Assembly: GCA_963755055.1 (NCBI GenBank)
Contig: CAVWIS010000030.1
Coordinates: forward strand, 372,001 to 436,000
Length of the DNA stretch: 64,000 nucleotides
Direction of reading: 5' to 3'
From: AP-16 sp963755055
GTDB taxonomy: Bacteria > Pseudomonadota > Alphaproteobacteria > Rhizobiales > Xanthobacteraceae
The translations under genes and the position numbers were made by a program. The notes under the pieces are model-generated. The model ran no database searches. It saw only the letters and a list, made by a program, of their open reading frames with translations, and was not told the origin of the DNA. Of this stretch, positions 1 to 8,322 are shown piece after piece (the stretch's first letter is position 1; each line of letters starts with the position of its first letter).

Positions 1-1907
1 GCACTCATTACAATCACATCTTCAACTGGGAGATCGGCGACCGCGAAGCCACCGATCTCGCCTTCAGCAAGGCCGAGGTGACGATCAAGGAGATGATCGT
101 CTACCAGCGCGTCCACCCGTGCCCGCTGGAGACCTGTCAGTGCGTGGCGTCGTTCGACAAGATCCGCGGCGAGCTCACGGTATGGGGCACGTTCCAGGCC
201 CCGCATGTCATCCGCACGGTGGCGTCGCTGATCTCGAAAATTCCCGAGCACAAGGTGCACGTGATCTCCCCCGACATCGGCGGCGGTTTCGGCAACAAGG
301 TCGGCGCCTATCCGGGCTACATCTGCGCGGTCGTCGCCTCGATCGTGACCGGCCAGCCGGTCAAATGGGTGGAGGACCGCATCGAGAACCTGTCGAGCAC
401 CGCGTTTGCCCGCGACTACCACATGACCACCGAGATCGCCGCCACCCGGGACGGCAAGGTGACGGGCCTGCGCGTCCACACCATCGCCGACCACGGCGCC
501 TTTGATTCCTGCGCCGATCCGACCAAATGGCCGGCGGGCTTCTTCAACATCGTCACCGGCTCCTATGACTTCCCGGTGGCGCATGTGGCGGTCGACGGGG
601 TCTACACCAACAAGGCGCCAGGCGGGGTCGCCTACCGCTGCTCGTTCCGCGTCACCGAGGCGGCGTACTGCATCGAGCGCGCCATGGACATCCTGGCGCA
701 AAAGCTCGGCATGGATCCGGCCGAGCTGCGGCTCAAGAACTTCGTGCGGCGCGAGCAGTTTCCCTATCAGTCGGCGCTCGGCTGGGAGTACGATTCGGGC
801 GACTATCACGTCGCCATGCGCAAGGCGATGGATGCGGTCGGCTACGCCAAGCTGCGCGAGGAGCAGAAGACGAGGCAGGAGGCATTCCGCCGCGGCGAGA
901 CCCGGGAGCTGATGGGCATCGGCGTGGCGTTCTTCACGGAGATCGTCGGCGCCGGGCCGTCGCGTAATTGCGACATTCTCGGCATCGCGATGTTCAACTC
1001 CGCGGAGATCCGCATCCATCCGACCGGCGCGGTGCTGGCGCGGCTCGGCACCAAGTCGCAGGGCCAGGGTCACGAGACCACCTACGCGCAGATCATCGCC
1101 ACCGAGCTCGGCCTGCCGGCTGACGACATCGCGGTCGAGGAGGGCAATACCGACACCGCGCCCTACGGTCTCGGCACCTACGGCTCGCGCTCGACACCGG
1201 TCTCCGGCGCCGCCACCGCCATGGCGGCAAGAAAGATCCGCGCCAAGGCGCAGATGATCGCCGCCTTCATGCTCGAGGTGCACGACGACGATCTCGAATG
1301 GGACATCGACCGCTACCGGGTGAAGGGCAATCCCGAGCGCTTCAAGACCATGAAGGAGATCGCCTGGGCGGCCTACAACCGGGTGCCGCCCGGCATGGAG
1401 CCCGGCCTCGAGGCGGTGAGCTACTACGACCCGCCGAACATGACGTATCCGTTCGGCGCCTATATCTGCGTGGTCGACGTCGACGTCGACACCGGAGAGA
1501 CCAAGGTCCGGCGGTTCTATGCGCTCGACGACTGCGGCACGCGCATCAATCCGATGATCATCGAGGGTCAGATCCACGGCGGCCTGACCGAGGCGTTCGC
1601 CATCGCGATGGGCCAGGAGATCCGCTACGACGACGCCGGCAACCTCACCGGCCCGTCGCTGATGGACTATTTCCTCCCCACCGCGGTCGAGACCCCGAAA
1701 TGGGAGACCGACTGGACCACCACGCCGTCACCGCATCATCCGATCGGCGCCAAGGGCGTCGGCGAGAGCCCCAATGTCGGCGGCGTGCCGTGCTTCGCCA
1801 ACGCGGTCAACGACGCCTTCAAGTTCTTGGGCTCGACCCACATCGCGATGCCCCACGACCACTGGCGCACCTGGACCGCCGCCGACAAGCTCGGCCTGCA
1901 TGGGTGA
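1..1907 (+). CDS. coxL: Aerobic CO dehydrogenase large subunit, form I (5' partial)
   Basis: This is the molybdenum-containing catalytic subunit that oxidises CO to CO2. The frame is open from base 3 with no start, so the 5' end lies outside the window. The active-site loop AYRCSFR, with its Cys codon at 639-641, is the signature of form I (true CO-oxidising) CoxL. In Oligotropha this Cys388 carries the sulfur that bridges Mo and Cu. The motif GAKGVGE places the catalytic Glu at codon 1764-1766. Cys and Glu are 375 residues apart, exactly the spacing of Cys388 and Glu763 in the Oligotropha enzyme, so about 175 N-terminal residues are missing here. coxM and coxS would be expected just upstream. 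Maturation genes coxD-coxG follow in the same direction. The identification is firm; actual CO oxidation in the organism is inferred. Confidence 0.96.
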   Translation, partial: THYNHIFNWEIGDREATDLAFSKAEVTIKEMIVYQRVHPCPLETCQCVASFDKIRGELTVWGTFQAPHVIRTVASLISKIPEHKVHVISPDIGGGFGNKVGAYPGYICAVVASIVTGQPVKWVEDRIENLSSTAFARDYHMTTEIAATRDGKVTGLRVHTIADHGAFDSCADPTKWPAGFFNIVTGSYDFPVAHVAVDGVYTNKAPGGVAYRCSFRVTEAAYCIERAMDILAQKLGMDPAELRLKNFVRREQFPYQSALGWEYDSGDYHVAMRKAMDAVGYAKLREEQKTRQEAFRRGETRELMGIGVAFFTEIVGAGPSRNCDILGIAMFNSAEIRIHPTGAVLARLGTKSQGQGHETTYAQIIATELGLPADDIAVEEGNTDTAPYGLGTYGSRSTPVSGAATAMAARKIRAKAQMIAAFMLEVHDDDLEWDIDRYRVKGNPERFKTMKEIAWAAYNRVPPGMEPGLEAVSYYDPPNMTYPFGAYICVVDVDVDTGETKVRRFYALDDCGTRINPMIIEGQIHGGLTEAFAIAMGQEIRYDDAGNLTGPSLMDYFLPTAVETPKWETDWTTTPSPHHPIGAKGVGESPNVGGVPCFANAVNDAFKFLGSTHIAMPHDHWRTWTAADKLGLHG

Positions 1908-1913
1908 ACGACT

Positions 1914-2093
1914 TGTAGGGTGGGCAAAATCCACCGGGGCGGTGCGCCCCGCCCCGACCGCGCGGACGATTTTGCCCACGCTGTCCGCGCCCGCGCCCGC
2001 GTTCGCATCGCGCCCGCGTCGGACCGCGTGGGCAAATCGCCACTAATGTTTGACCAGCCCGCATCGCCGGAGCCGCGATTTGCCCACCCTACA
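1914..2093. repeat. Nested inverted-repeat element between coxL and coxD
   Basis: Outer arms TGTAGGGTGGGCAAAAT (1914-1930) and its near-perfect complement ATTTGCCCACCCTACA (2078-2093) enclose a second pair, GATTTTGCCCACGC (about 1968-1981) and GCGTGGGCAAATC (about 2027-2039). The element fills nearly the whole 227-bp gap between coxL and coxD. Palindromes with a GTAGGGTGGGCAAA core are known to me as interspersed repeats in Bradyrhizobium-type genomes. It may form strong RNA structure within the cox transcript. Confidence 0.7.
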
Positions 2094-2134
2094 GGCGACT
2101 CGTTTTTGTCCAATCAGACATTATCTCACTGCTC

Positions 2135-3016
2135 ATGACCCTTGCGCGCGAAGAAATCTCCGATCGCCTTGCCGCGGCGGGCTATGTGGCCGACCGCGAT
2201 CTTTCGACCGCGCTGTGGCTGATGGACTATCTCAAGCGCCCGCTGCTGCTGGAGGGCGAGGCGGGAGTGGGCAAGACCGAGGTCGCCAAGGCGCTTGCCG
2301 TGGTGCATGGCGCCGAGCTGATCCGGCTGCAATGCTACGAGGGCCTCGACCAGAACGCCGCGCTCTATGAATGGAACTACCAGCGCCAGCTGCTGGCGAT
2401 CAAGGCGCGCGAGGGCGCGGGCGATAAGGCCGACGCCATCGAGGAGCACATTTTTTCGGAAAAATTCCTGCTCGAGCGGCCGCTGCTTGCCGCGATCCGC
2501 CGCGAGCATGCGCCGGTGCTGCTGGTCGACGAGGTCGACCGCGCCGACGAGGAATTCGAGGCCTTTCTGCTCGAGCTGTTGTCGGATTTCCAGGTGAGCA
2601 TTCCCGAGCTCGGCACCATCACGGCGCGCTCGATCCCGCGCGTCGTGCTGACCTCCAATGCCACGCGCGAGCTCTCCGACGCGCTGCGCCGGCGCTGCCT
2701 CTATCACTACGTCGATTTTCCCGACGTCGATCGCGAGGCGCGGATCATCCTGACACGCCTTCCCGGCATCGACGCCGCGCTCGCCGTCGAGATCGCCCGC
2801 ATGGTTGCGGCGATCCGCAAGGAGGATCTGCGGAAAATCCCCGGGGTTGCCGAGACGCTCGACTGGGCGGCGACGCTCGCCGGCCTCGACGTCCACGAGC
2901 TTCGCCAGGAGCCGGAGACCGTCCACGAGACGATGATCTGTCTCCTCAAGACCCACGAGGACCGGTCGCGGCTCACCCGCGAGGTGACCGACCGGCTCCT
3001 CGGAAAAGTCGCCTGA
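2135..3016 (+). CDS. coxD: MoxR-family AAA+ ATPase CoxD
   Basis: The 293-residue protein is a MoxR-type AAA+ ATPase. Walker A is GEAGVGKT at residues 41-48, Walker B is LLVDEVD near residue 130, and sensor-type sequence LTSNATRELSDALRRR follows. In Oligotropha carboxidovorans CoxD is a membrane-associated ATPase needed to sulfurate and assemble the Mo-Cu cluster of CoxL. Its place directly after coxL and before the VWA protein CoxE is the standard cox order, matching the MoxR-VWA chaperone pairing seen in other clusters. The stop overlaps the coxE start by one base, so translation is probably coupled. Confidence 0.93.
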   Translation: MTLAREEISDRLAAAGYVADRDLSTALWLMDYLKRPLLLEGEAGVGKTEVAKALAVVHGAELIRLQCYEGLDQNAALYEWNYQRQLLAIKAREGAGDKADAIEEHIFSEKFLLERPLLAAIRREHAPVLLVDEVDRADEEFEAFLLELLSDFQVSIPELGTITARSIPRVVLTSNATRELSDALRRRCLYHYVDFPDVDREARIILTRLPGIDAALAVEIARMVAAIRKEDLRKIPGVAETLDWAATLAGLDVHELRQEPETVHETMICLLKTHEDRSRLTREVTDRLLGKVA

Positions 3017-4224
3017 TGGAGGGCGCAATGCCGGTCGCGCCTCACGACGCACGGCAGCCGATCGGCGCGGCGACGCGCCGGCGGCTCGCAGGCTTCGTGC
3101 GTACGCTCCGGGACAACGGCTTTGCGGTCGGGCTTGCGGAAACCCGCGACGCCCTGTCGGTGCTGGCCTCGCCGGCCGCGGCGCGCGCCACCTTGCTGAA
3201 GCCGGCGCTGCGCTCGCTCTTCTGCGCCACCCGGTCCGACTGGGAGAAGTTCGACGAGATTTTTGAGGCGTTCTGGCGCGGACGCGGGATTCGCCGGGTG
3301 CAACAGATTTCCGGCGCGCCGAGCGAAAGCCGGGCGTCGCTCCGCCGCCTCGCCGAGGCCGGCGCCCCGCAGGGCGCAAGCGGTGCGCCCGATCATGTCG
3401 AGCGCCGCGACGGGCCCGAGAGCGACAATCCGGCCGACGGGCGCGGCCGGCGCGAGGGCGCCTCGCGATCCGAGATGCTGGCGGCGGCGGATTTCCGCCA
3501 CATCGTCGACCCCCGCGACGTCGCCGAGGCGCATGCGCTGGCCGCGCGGCTGGCAAAAAAAATGCGGGCCCGGATGGTGCGCCGCCAGCGCGCCCATCGC
3601 CGCGGCCGCCGGCTCGATCTTCGGCGAACCATCCACCGCAGCATCTCCCATGGCGGCACGCCGGTCGACCTCGTGTGGCGGCGGCGCAGGATCAAGCCGC
3701 TGCGCCTGGTGATGCTGCTCGACGCCTCCGGCTCGATGAGCCTCTACACGGCGTTCTTCGTGCGCTTCCTGCACGGCATCGTCGACGCCTTCCGCGAGGC
3801 CGAGGCCTTCGTCTTCCATACCCGGCTCGCCCACGTCTCGGAGAGCTTGCGCGACCGCGACGTCTCCCGCGCGGTCGACCGGTTGTCGCTGATGGCGCAG
3901 GGGATCGGCGGCGGCACGCGCATCGGCGAGAGCCTTGCGACCTTCAATCGCTGGCACGCCAAACGCGTCATCAACTCGCGGACCGCATTGATCATCGTCT
4001 CCGACGGCTATGACACCGGCGCGCCGGACAAGCTCGGTGCCGAGATGCGACGGCTGCGCCGGCGGTGCCGGCGGATCGTCTGGCTCAATCCGCTGATCGG
4101 CTGGAACGACTATACGCCCGAGGCGCGAGGGATGCAGGCGGCGCTGCCCTTCGTCGATCTGTTCGCGCCGGCGCACAATCTGGCGAGCCTGGCGGCGCTC
4201 GAGCCCTATCTGGCGAGGATCTGA
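3016..4224 (+). CDS. coxE: VWA-domain protein CoxE
   Basis: This 402-residue protein has a C-terminal von Willebrand A domain with the metal-binding MIDAS motif DASGSMS starting near residue 236. An Arg-rich stretch precedes it (about residues 185-225). CoxE works with CoxD in maturing the bimetallic centre of CO dehydrogenase; the family is often annotated as CoxE-like or VWA-containing. No signal peptide is visible, so it is cytoplasmic. It overlaps coxD by one base at the start and coxF by one base at the end (TGATG junctions), which indicates one translationally coupled operon. Confidence 0.92.
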   Translation: MEGAMPVAPHDARQPIGAATRRRLAGFVRTLRDNGFAVGLAETRDALSVLASPAAARATLLKPALRSLFCATRSDWEKFDEIFEAFWRGRGIRRVQQISGAPSESRASLRRLAEAGAPQGASGAPDHVERRDGPESDNPADGRGRREGASRSEMLAAADFRHIVDPRDVAEAHALAARLAKKMRARMVRRQRAHRRGRRLDLRRTIHRSISHGGTPVDLVWRRRRIKPLRLVMLLDASGSMSLYTAFFVRFLHGIVDAFREAEAFVFHTRLAHVSESLRDRDVSRAVDRLSLMAQGIGGGTRIGESLATFNRWHAKRVINSRTALIIVSDGYDTGAPDKLGAEMRRLRRRCRRIVWLNPLIGWNDYTPEARGMQAALPFVDLFAPAHNLASLAALEPYLARI

Positions 4225-5057
4225 TGGCGCGCACCACCGACATCCTGGATCTCATCTCCGACATGAAGCAGAAGGGCGAGCCGTTCGCGCTCGCCACCGT
4301 GGTGCGCACTGTCGCGGCGACGGCGGCAAAAGCCGGTGCCAAGGCGGTGATCCGACCCGATGGCAGCGTGTCCGAAGGTTGGATCGGCGGCGGCTGCGCC
4401 CGCGCCGCGGTGCTGAAGGCAGCAAGGGAATCGCTCGCCGACGGACGGCCGCGGCTCGTCTCGGTGCAGCCGCCGGACGCGCTCGAGGAGCAGGGCCTCG
4501 TCGGCGGCGACGAGCGCGCCGGCGTGCGCTTTGCCGACAACATGTGCCCGAGCCGCGGCACCATGGACGTGTTCGTCGAGCCGGTGCTGCCGCGTCCGCA
4601 GATCGTGGTGTGCGGCTCGAGCCCGGTCGCGGTGGCGATCGCCGATCTTGGCCGGCGGATCGGGTTCGCCGTCACGGTGTGCGCCCCCGAGGCCGAGCAG
4701 GGCGCCTTCGCCGACGCCGACCGCCGCATCCAGGGTTTCGCACTGCCGGTTGACGAGGAGGGGCGCCGCTTCGTCGTGGTGTCGACCCAGGGGCGCGGCG
4801 ACGAGGCGGCGCTGCAGGCGGCGCTCGCCGTCGAGGCCGACTACGTCGCCTTCGTCGGCAGCCGGGCCAAGGCCGAGACCCTCAAGGCGAGGCTCGCCGG
4901 CCGCGGCGTTGCACCGGAGCGGCTCGCCCGCCTCAAGGCGCCGGCCGGCCTCGATCTCGGCGCCATCACGCCGGACGAGATCGCCGTGTCGATTCTCGCC
5001 GAGATCGTTGCGGCCCGCCGTGGCGGTCATCCGCGCGGAACGGCATCGTCATCGTGA
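4224..5057 (+). CDS. coxF: XdhC/CoxI-family maturation factor CoxF
   Basis: This XdhC/CoxF-family protein has 277 residues. The N-terminal XdhC domain contains WIGGGCARAAV (about residues 52-62). The C-terminal Rossmann-like domain begins with VVCGSSPVAVAIADLG. Family members insert or protect the molybdenum cofactor during maturation of xanthine dehydrogenase-type enzymes; in the cox cluster the client is CO dehydrogenase. The start ATG at 4224 shares one base with the coxE stop. An upstream in-frame extension from 4065 lies inside coxE and is not the real start. Confidence 0.9.
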   Translation: MARTTDILDLISDMKQKGEPFALATVVRTVAATAAKAGAKAVIRPDGSVSEGWIGGGCARAAVLKAARESLADGRPRLVSVQPPDALEEQGLVGGDERAGVRFADNMCPSRGTMDVFVEPVLPRPQIVVCGSSPVAVAIADLGRRIGFAVTVCAPEAEQGAFADADRRIQGFALPVDEEGRRFVVVSTQGRGDEAALQAALAVEADYVAFVGSRAKAETLKARLAGRGVAPERLARLKAPAGLDLGAITPDEIAVSILAEIVAARRGGHPRGTASSS

Positions 5058-5120
5058 GCGTTATTCGCCGGAGAAAATCGTATAGTCTGCATTGCCTCGG
5101 AACGGAGTGAGCGAGCCGCC

Positions 5121-5660
5121 ATGGACATGACCGGAACCCAGCACATCGAAGCGCCGCGCGATATGGTGTGGCAAGCGCTGAACGATATCGAGGTGCTGAA
5201 GCAATCGATCCCCGGATGCCAGTCGATCGAAAAAGTGTCCGACACCGACATGACCGCCAGGGTGGTGCTGAAGGTCGGGCCGGTGAAGGCGACGTTCAAC
5301 GGCAAGGTCACGCTCTCGGACCTCGATCCGCCCAACGGCTACACGATCACCGGTGAGGGATCGGGCGGGGCTGCGGGCTTCGCCAAGGGCAGTGCCATCG
5401 TCAAGCTCCAGGATGACGGGACCGCCACCAACCTGACCTATGAGGTGAAGGCGCAGATCGGCGGCAAGCTCGCCCAGCTCGGCTCGCGCCTGATCGACGC
5501 GACCTCGAAAAAACTAGCCGGCGAGTTCTTCGAAAAGTTCAGCGACGCGGTGGCGCCGCCTCCGGAAACGGCGCCCGACGACGGCGCCCCCGCCGCCACC
5601 CCGGCGCCCGGAAAGGTGAAGGGCTGGTTCCGCAAGCTGGTCAAGAAAAAGGAGGCCTGA
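5121..5660 (+). CDS. coxG: CO dehydrogenase subunit G, SRPBCC family
   Basis: The 179-residue protein begins with the typical CoxG sequence (IEAPRDMVWQALNDIEVLKQSIPGC) and keeps the SRPBCC/START-like fold pattern to about residue 145. A Pro/Ala-rich linker and a basic, amphipathic tail ending WFRKLVKKKEA follow. In Oligotropha CoxG recruits CO dehydrogenase to the cytoplasmic membrane, and the basic tail fits membrane attachment. It is the last recognisable cox gene here: coxH, coxI and coxK do not follow, since an S49 peptidase gene comes next. It starts 63 bp after coxF. Confidence 0.92.
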   Translation: MDMTGTQHIEAPRDMVWQALNDIEVLKQSIPGCQSIEKVSDTDMTARVVLKVGPVKATFNGKVTLSDLDPPNGYTITGEGSGGAAGFAKGSAIVKLQDDGTATNLTYEVKAQIGGKLAQLGSRLIDATSKKLAGEFFEKFSDAVAPPPETAPDDGAPAATPAPGKVKGWFRKLVKKKEA

Positions 5661-5672
5661 CCCGGCTTGAGC

Positions 5673-5690
5673 AGGCGGTCGCGACCGCCT
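5673..5690. repeat. Perfect 18-bp palindrome after coxG
   Basis: AGGCGGTCGCGACCGCCT is a perfect 18-bp palindrome in the short gap between coxG and the S49 peptidase gene. It could be a dyad operator or a stable RNA hairpin at the end of the cox operon. No T-tract follows, so it is not a classical terminator. Confidence 0.45.
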
Positions 5691-5701
5691 ATCTGCAACC
5701 A

Positions 5702-6592
5702 ATGGCCGACCCCACGATACAACAGCAGATCCACCGCGCCTTCCGGGCCGTCCTGCCGCGGCGCTTTCGCAAGGATATCCCGGTGGTGCCGGTGGTGCGG
5801 CTTTCCGGCGTCATCGGTTTTTCCACGCCGCTCAGGCCCGGGCTGACGATCTCGACGGTGGCCCGCCCGCTCGAGCGCGCGTTCACCTGGCGCAACGCCA
5901 AGGCGGTGGCGCTGGTGATCAACTCGCCGGGCGGCTCTGCGGTGCAGTCGCATCTCATCTTCGCGCGCATCCGCCAGCTCGCCGAGGAAAACTCGCTCGG
6001 CGTGCTCGGCTTCATCGAGGATGTCGGCGCCTCGGGCGGCTACATGATTGCCTGCGCGACCGACGAGATCATCTGCGACCCGTCCTCGGTCGTCGGATCG
6101 ATCGGGGTGGTCGGCGGCTCGTTCGGTTTCGATCGGCTCATCGAGCGGTTCGGCATCGAGCGGCGGATCTACACGGCGGGCGAGCGCAAGGCGATGCTCG
6201 ACCCGTTCCTTCCCGAGAAGCCGGAGGATGTCGAGCGCATCAAGACGATCCAGCGGCAGATCCACGACAGCTTCATCGCCCTGGTGAAGGGCCGCCGCGG
6301 ACCGGCCCTGCGCGGTTCCGATTCCGACCTGTTCTCCGGCGAGTACTGGGCCGGGGGCAGGGCGGTCGAGCTTGGCCTCGCCGATCGCCTCGGCGATCTG
6401 CGGGCGACGCTCCGGGCACGGTTCGGCGAGAATGTCGCCACGCCGCTGGTCACCGCCGAGCGCGGCTGGTTCGGGCGCGCGAAGCCCGGCATCGGGGCTG
6501 GTCTCGGCGATCTGGTCGGCCGCACCGGCTTCGCCGACGAGATCGTCTCGACGATCGAGGCGCGCGCGCTGTGGGCGAGGTACGGGCTGTAG
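5702..6592 (+). CDS. S49-family (SppA-like) serine peptidase
   Basis: The 296-residue protein is a short-form signal peptide peptidase A/SohB-like protease. The nucleophile sits in GASGGYMIA (Ser111) and the general base in ERKAMLDPF (Lys163), the Ser-Lys dyad of family S49. VINSPGGSAVQSHLIF (from about residue 74) is the oxyanion-hole segment. There is no N-terminal membrane anchor, so it resembles the single-domain cytoplasmic or peripheral forms. Its role is probably degradation of membrane-released peptides. The TAG stop at 6590-6592 is contributed by the inverted repeat that follows. Any functional link with the cox genes is only positional. Confidence 0.88.
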   Translation: MADPTIQQQIHRAFRAVLPRRFRKDIPVVPVVRLSGVIGFSTPLRPGLTISTVARPLERAFTWRNAKAVALVINSPGGSAVQSHLIFARIRQLAEENSLGVLGFIEDVGASGGYMIACATDEIICDPSSVVGSIGVVGGSFGFDRLIERFGIERRIYTAGERKAMLDPFLPEKPEDVERIKTIQRQIHDSFIALVKGRRGPALRGSDSDLFSGEYWAGGRAVELGLADRLGDLRATLRARFGENVATPLVTAERGWFGRAKPGIGAGLGDLVGRTGFADEIVSTIEARALWARYGL

Positions 6593-6674
6593 GATGGGTT
6601 GAGCTCTTCGCGAAACCCATCTCTTGACGGCGCTCTTGATTGATGGGTTTCGCGTTCCGCTCAACCCATCCTAC
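6589..6674. repeat. Nested inverted repeat between convergent genes
   Basis: Outer arms GTAGGATGGGTTGAG (6589-6603) and CTCAACCCATCCTAC (6660-6674) are perfect complements. Inner arms CGCGAAACCCATC (6609-6621) and GATGGGTTTCGCG (6642-6654) are also perfect. The element joins two convergent genes and provides the stop codon of each: TAG at 6590-6592 for the S49 peptidase and the complement of CTA at 6671-6673 for msrB. It probably acts as a bidirectional terminator. Similar GTAGGATGGGTT palindromes are, from memory, interspersed repeats in this bacterial group. Confidence 0.75.
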
Positions 6675-7174
6675 GTGCCGCTCGCCGGTCCCGGCTCGAA
6701 TTTCAGCGCCACGCCATTCATGCAATAGCGCTTGCCCGTCGGCTTCGGCCCGTCGTCGAACACGTGACCGAGATGCCCGCCGCAACGCCTGCAATGCACC
6801 TCGTTGCGCAGAGCGATCAGGCTGAAATCCGACGACATGCCGACCGCACCCTCGATCGGCGCAAAGAAGCTCGGCCAGCCGGTGCCGCTGTCGAATTTGG
6901 TGTCCGACCGGAACAGGGCGAGCTCGCAGCCGGCGCAATGAAACACGCCGCGGCGGTGCTCGTGATTGAGCGCGCTGGAATGCGGCCGCTCCGTCCCATG
7001 CTGACGCAGCACATGGAATTGCTGCGGCGTGAGCATCTGTTTCCACTCGGCCTCGGTCTTGACCACCTCGAAGGTTTCGGTGGATTTTCCTGCACTCGAC
7101 GCGGGCAGGAATTCCACCAGCGCGACCGCGCCGACGAGACCGGCGCCTCCGATGAGGAATGTGCGGCGTTGCAT
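6671..7174 (-). CDS. msrB: Peptide-methionine (R)-S-oxide reductase, exported
   Basis: The 167-residue MsrB reduces the R epimer of methionine sulfoxide in proteins. It begins MQRRTFLIGGAG followed by a hydrophobic stretch, a twin-arginine-type signal peptide, so it should act in the periplasm. Zinc is held by CAGC and CRRC. The catalytic cysteine lies in RYCMNGVALKF near the C-terminus, and GTGWPSF is conserved. It lies 10 bp downstream of msrA on the same strand, forming a two-gene periplasmic repair operon. Its stop codon lies within the adjoining inverted repeat. Confidence 0.93.
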   Translation of the reverse strand: MQRRTFLIGGAGLVGAVALVEFLPASSAGKSTETFEVVKTEAEWKQMLTPQQFHVLRQHGTERPHSSALNHEHRRGVFHCAGCELALFRSDTKFDSGTGWPSFFAPIEGAVGMSSDFSLIALRNEVHCRRCGGHLGHVFDDGPKPTGKRYCMNGVALKFEPGPASGT

Positions 7175-7184
7175 CGTCAGGACC

Positions 7185-7805
7185 TCAATGACCGGCCTCG
7201 GACGACTTGTACTCCGCTCCCCACAGTTGCTCCAGCCGCTGGTCGCGGCCGCAATTGTAGCGGTAGAACTTGTAGCGCACCGGGTTCTTCACATAATAGT
7301 GCTGGTGATAGTCCTCGGCCGCCCAGAACATCGAGGCCGCCGCAATCTCGGTGACGATTGGCTTGCCGAAACGACCCGATTTGGTGAGCGCCTCCTTGGT
7401 GGCCTCTGCCTGCCGCTTCTGCTCGTCGTCGTGATAGTAGATCGCGGTGCGGTACTGCGTGCCGTGATCGCAGAACTGCGCGTTCGCCGTCACCGGGTCG
7501 ACATTGTGCCAGAACACATCGAGCAGCTTGTCGTAGCCGATCTTGGCCGGATCGTAGGTGATCTCGACCGCCTCGGCATGCCCGGTGGTGCCGGCCGATA
7601 CCTGCTCGTAGGTCGGCATCGACTTAGCTCCACCCGTGTAGCCGACCGTCACCGCGCTCACGCCCGGCAGCTTGTCGAACGGCGCCTCCATGCACCAAAA
7701 ACATCCGCCGGCGAACGTCGCCTTGCGGGTCTCGGCGGTCGCCCCCATGGAGCTTGCGACAAGCACTGCCAGGGCGGCGAAAATCTGGAGGGGCCGGGAC
7801 ACCAT
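7185..7805 (-). CDS. msrA: Peptide-methionine (S)-S-oxide reductase, exported
   Basis: This MsrA carries the catalytic motif GCFWCMEAPF and the family pattern GYTGGAKSMPTYEQVSAGTTGHAEAVEI. The start at 7805 (MVSRPLQIFAALAVLVASS) is chosen because AGGAGG lies just upstream and the resulting N-terminus is a good Sec signal peptide cleaved near ATAE, giving about 206 residues. A longer in-frame reading from 7844 would bury the signal. MsrA reduces the S epimer of methionine sulfoxide. With exported MsrB 10 bp downstream it forms a periplasmic oxidative-damage repair pair. Confidence 0.93.
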   Translation of the reverse strand: MVSRPLQIFAALAVLVASSMGATAETRKATFAGGCFWCMEAPFDKLPGVSAVTVGYTGGAKSMPTYEQVSAGTTGHAEAVEITYDPAKIGYDKLLDVFWHNVDPVTANAQFCDHGTQYRTAIYYHDDEQKRQAEATKEALTKSGRFGKPIVTEIAAASMFWAAEDYHQHYYVKNPVRYKFYRYNCGRDQRLEQLWGAEYKSSEAGH

Positions 7806-8068
7806 GGGGAGATCCTCCTCGTCGCCGGCCGGCAGCCGGAACATGTTGATTTGCCGCCATGTATGATGGTTTCGTCCATCACGAGCCAGTCACGACTGCG
7901 TCAGTCCGCGGCACGCAGACGCCCGCAGGCGGCAGGGGCGACAATTGATCGCTCGTCGCGGCGGTCGGGGCAGGATTGCCCGACCCGCCGGCTGGGCGCT
8001 ATTGTCCTGCCGCCACGGCTTGCCTCTCGACATGAACGAACCGGCCCCGATTGGCCGCGGAGCGACAC

Positions 8069-8257
8069 ATGCCGCCAGTTATCCTCTGGGCTCTTGGCGC
8101 GATCGGGGCCACGCTCGCGGCGAAATTGCTCGCGCGCCAGGCGCGGCGGATCAATGCCGAGCTGCACCCGGACGAGACCCAGCCCGTCGACCTCGGTCAC
8201 GTCAAGGTCCAAAAGCTCGAGCGCGATCCCAAGACCGGCATCTACCGCCCGAAATAA
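8069..8257 (+). CDS. Small conserved protein with N-terminal membrane segment
   Basis: This 62-residue protein starts at ATG 8069, preceded by GGAG at 8058-8061; a TTG at 8051 is a less likely start. It has a hydrophobic stretch at residues 3-20 (VILWALGAIGATLAAKLL), then a charged tail ending KLERDPKTGIYRPK. The function is unknown. Small proteins of this kind sit upstream of glyQ in relatives as far as I recall. It is probably a membrane-anchored cytoplasmic protein. Confidence 0.72.
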   Translation: MPPVILWALGAIGATLAAKLLARQARRINAELHPDETQPVDLGHVKVQKLERDPKTGIYRPK

Positions 8258-8322
8258 CGCAACCGACCGCCGCGCGGATGCCCGTCCTTGACCCCCCATC
8301 GGGCAATCGATAGTCGATCGGG

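Noticed and set aside
1..1907. Selenocysteine in CoxL
   Set aside because: The active-site codon is TGC (Cys); the old S-selanylcysteine model was replaced by the Cu-S-Mo cluster.
2126..4176. Long open frames on the minus strand opposite coxD and coxE
   Set aside because: They mirror the codon periodicity of the GC-rich plus-strand genes, have low-complexity Arg/Ala-rich products and no ribosome sites.
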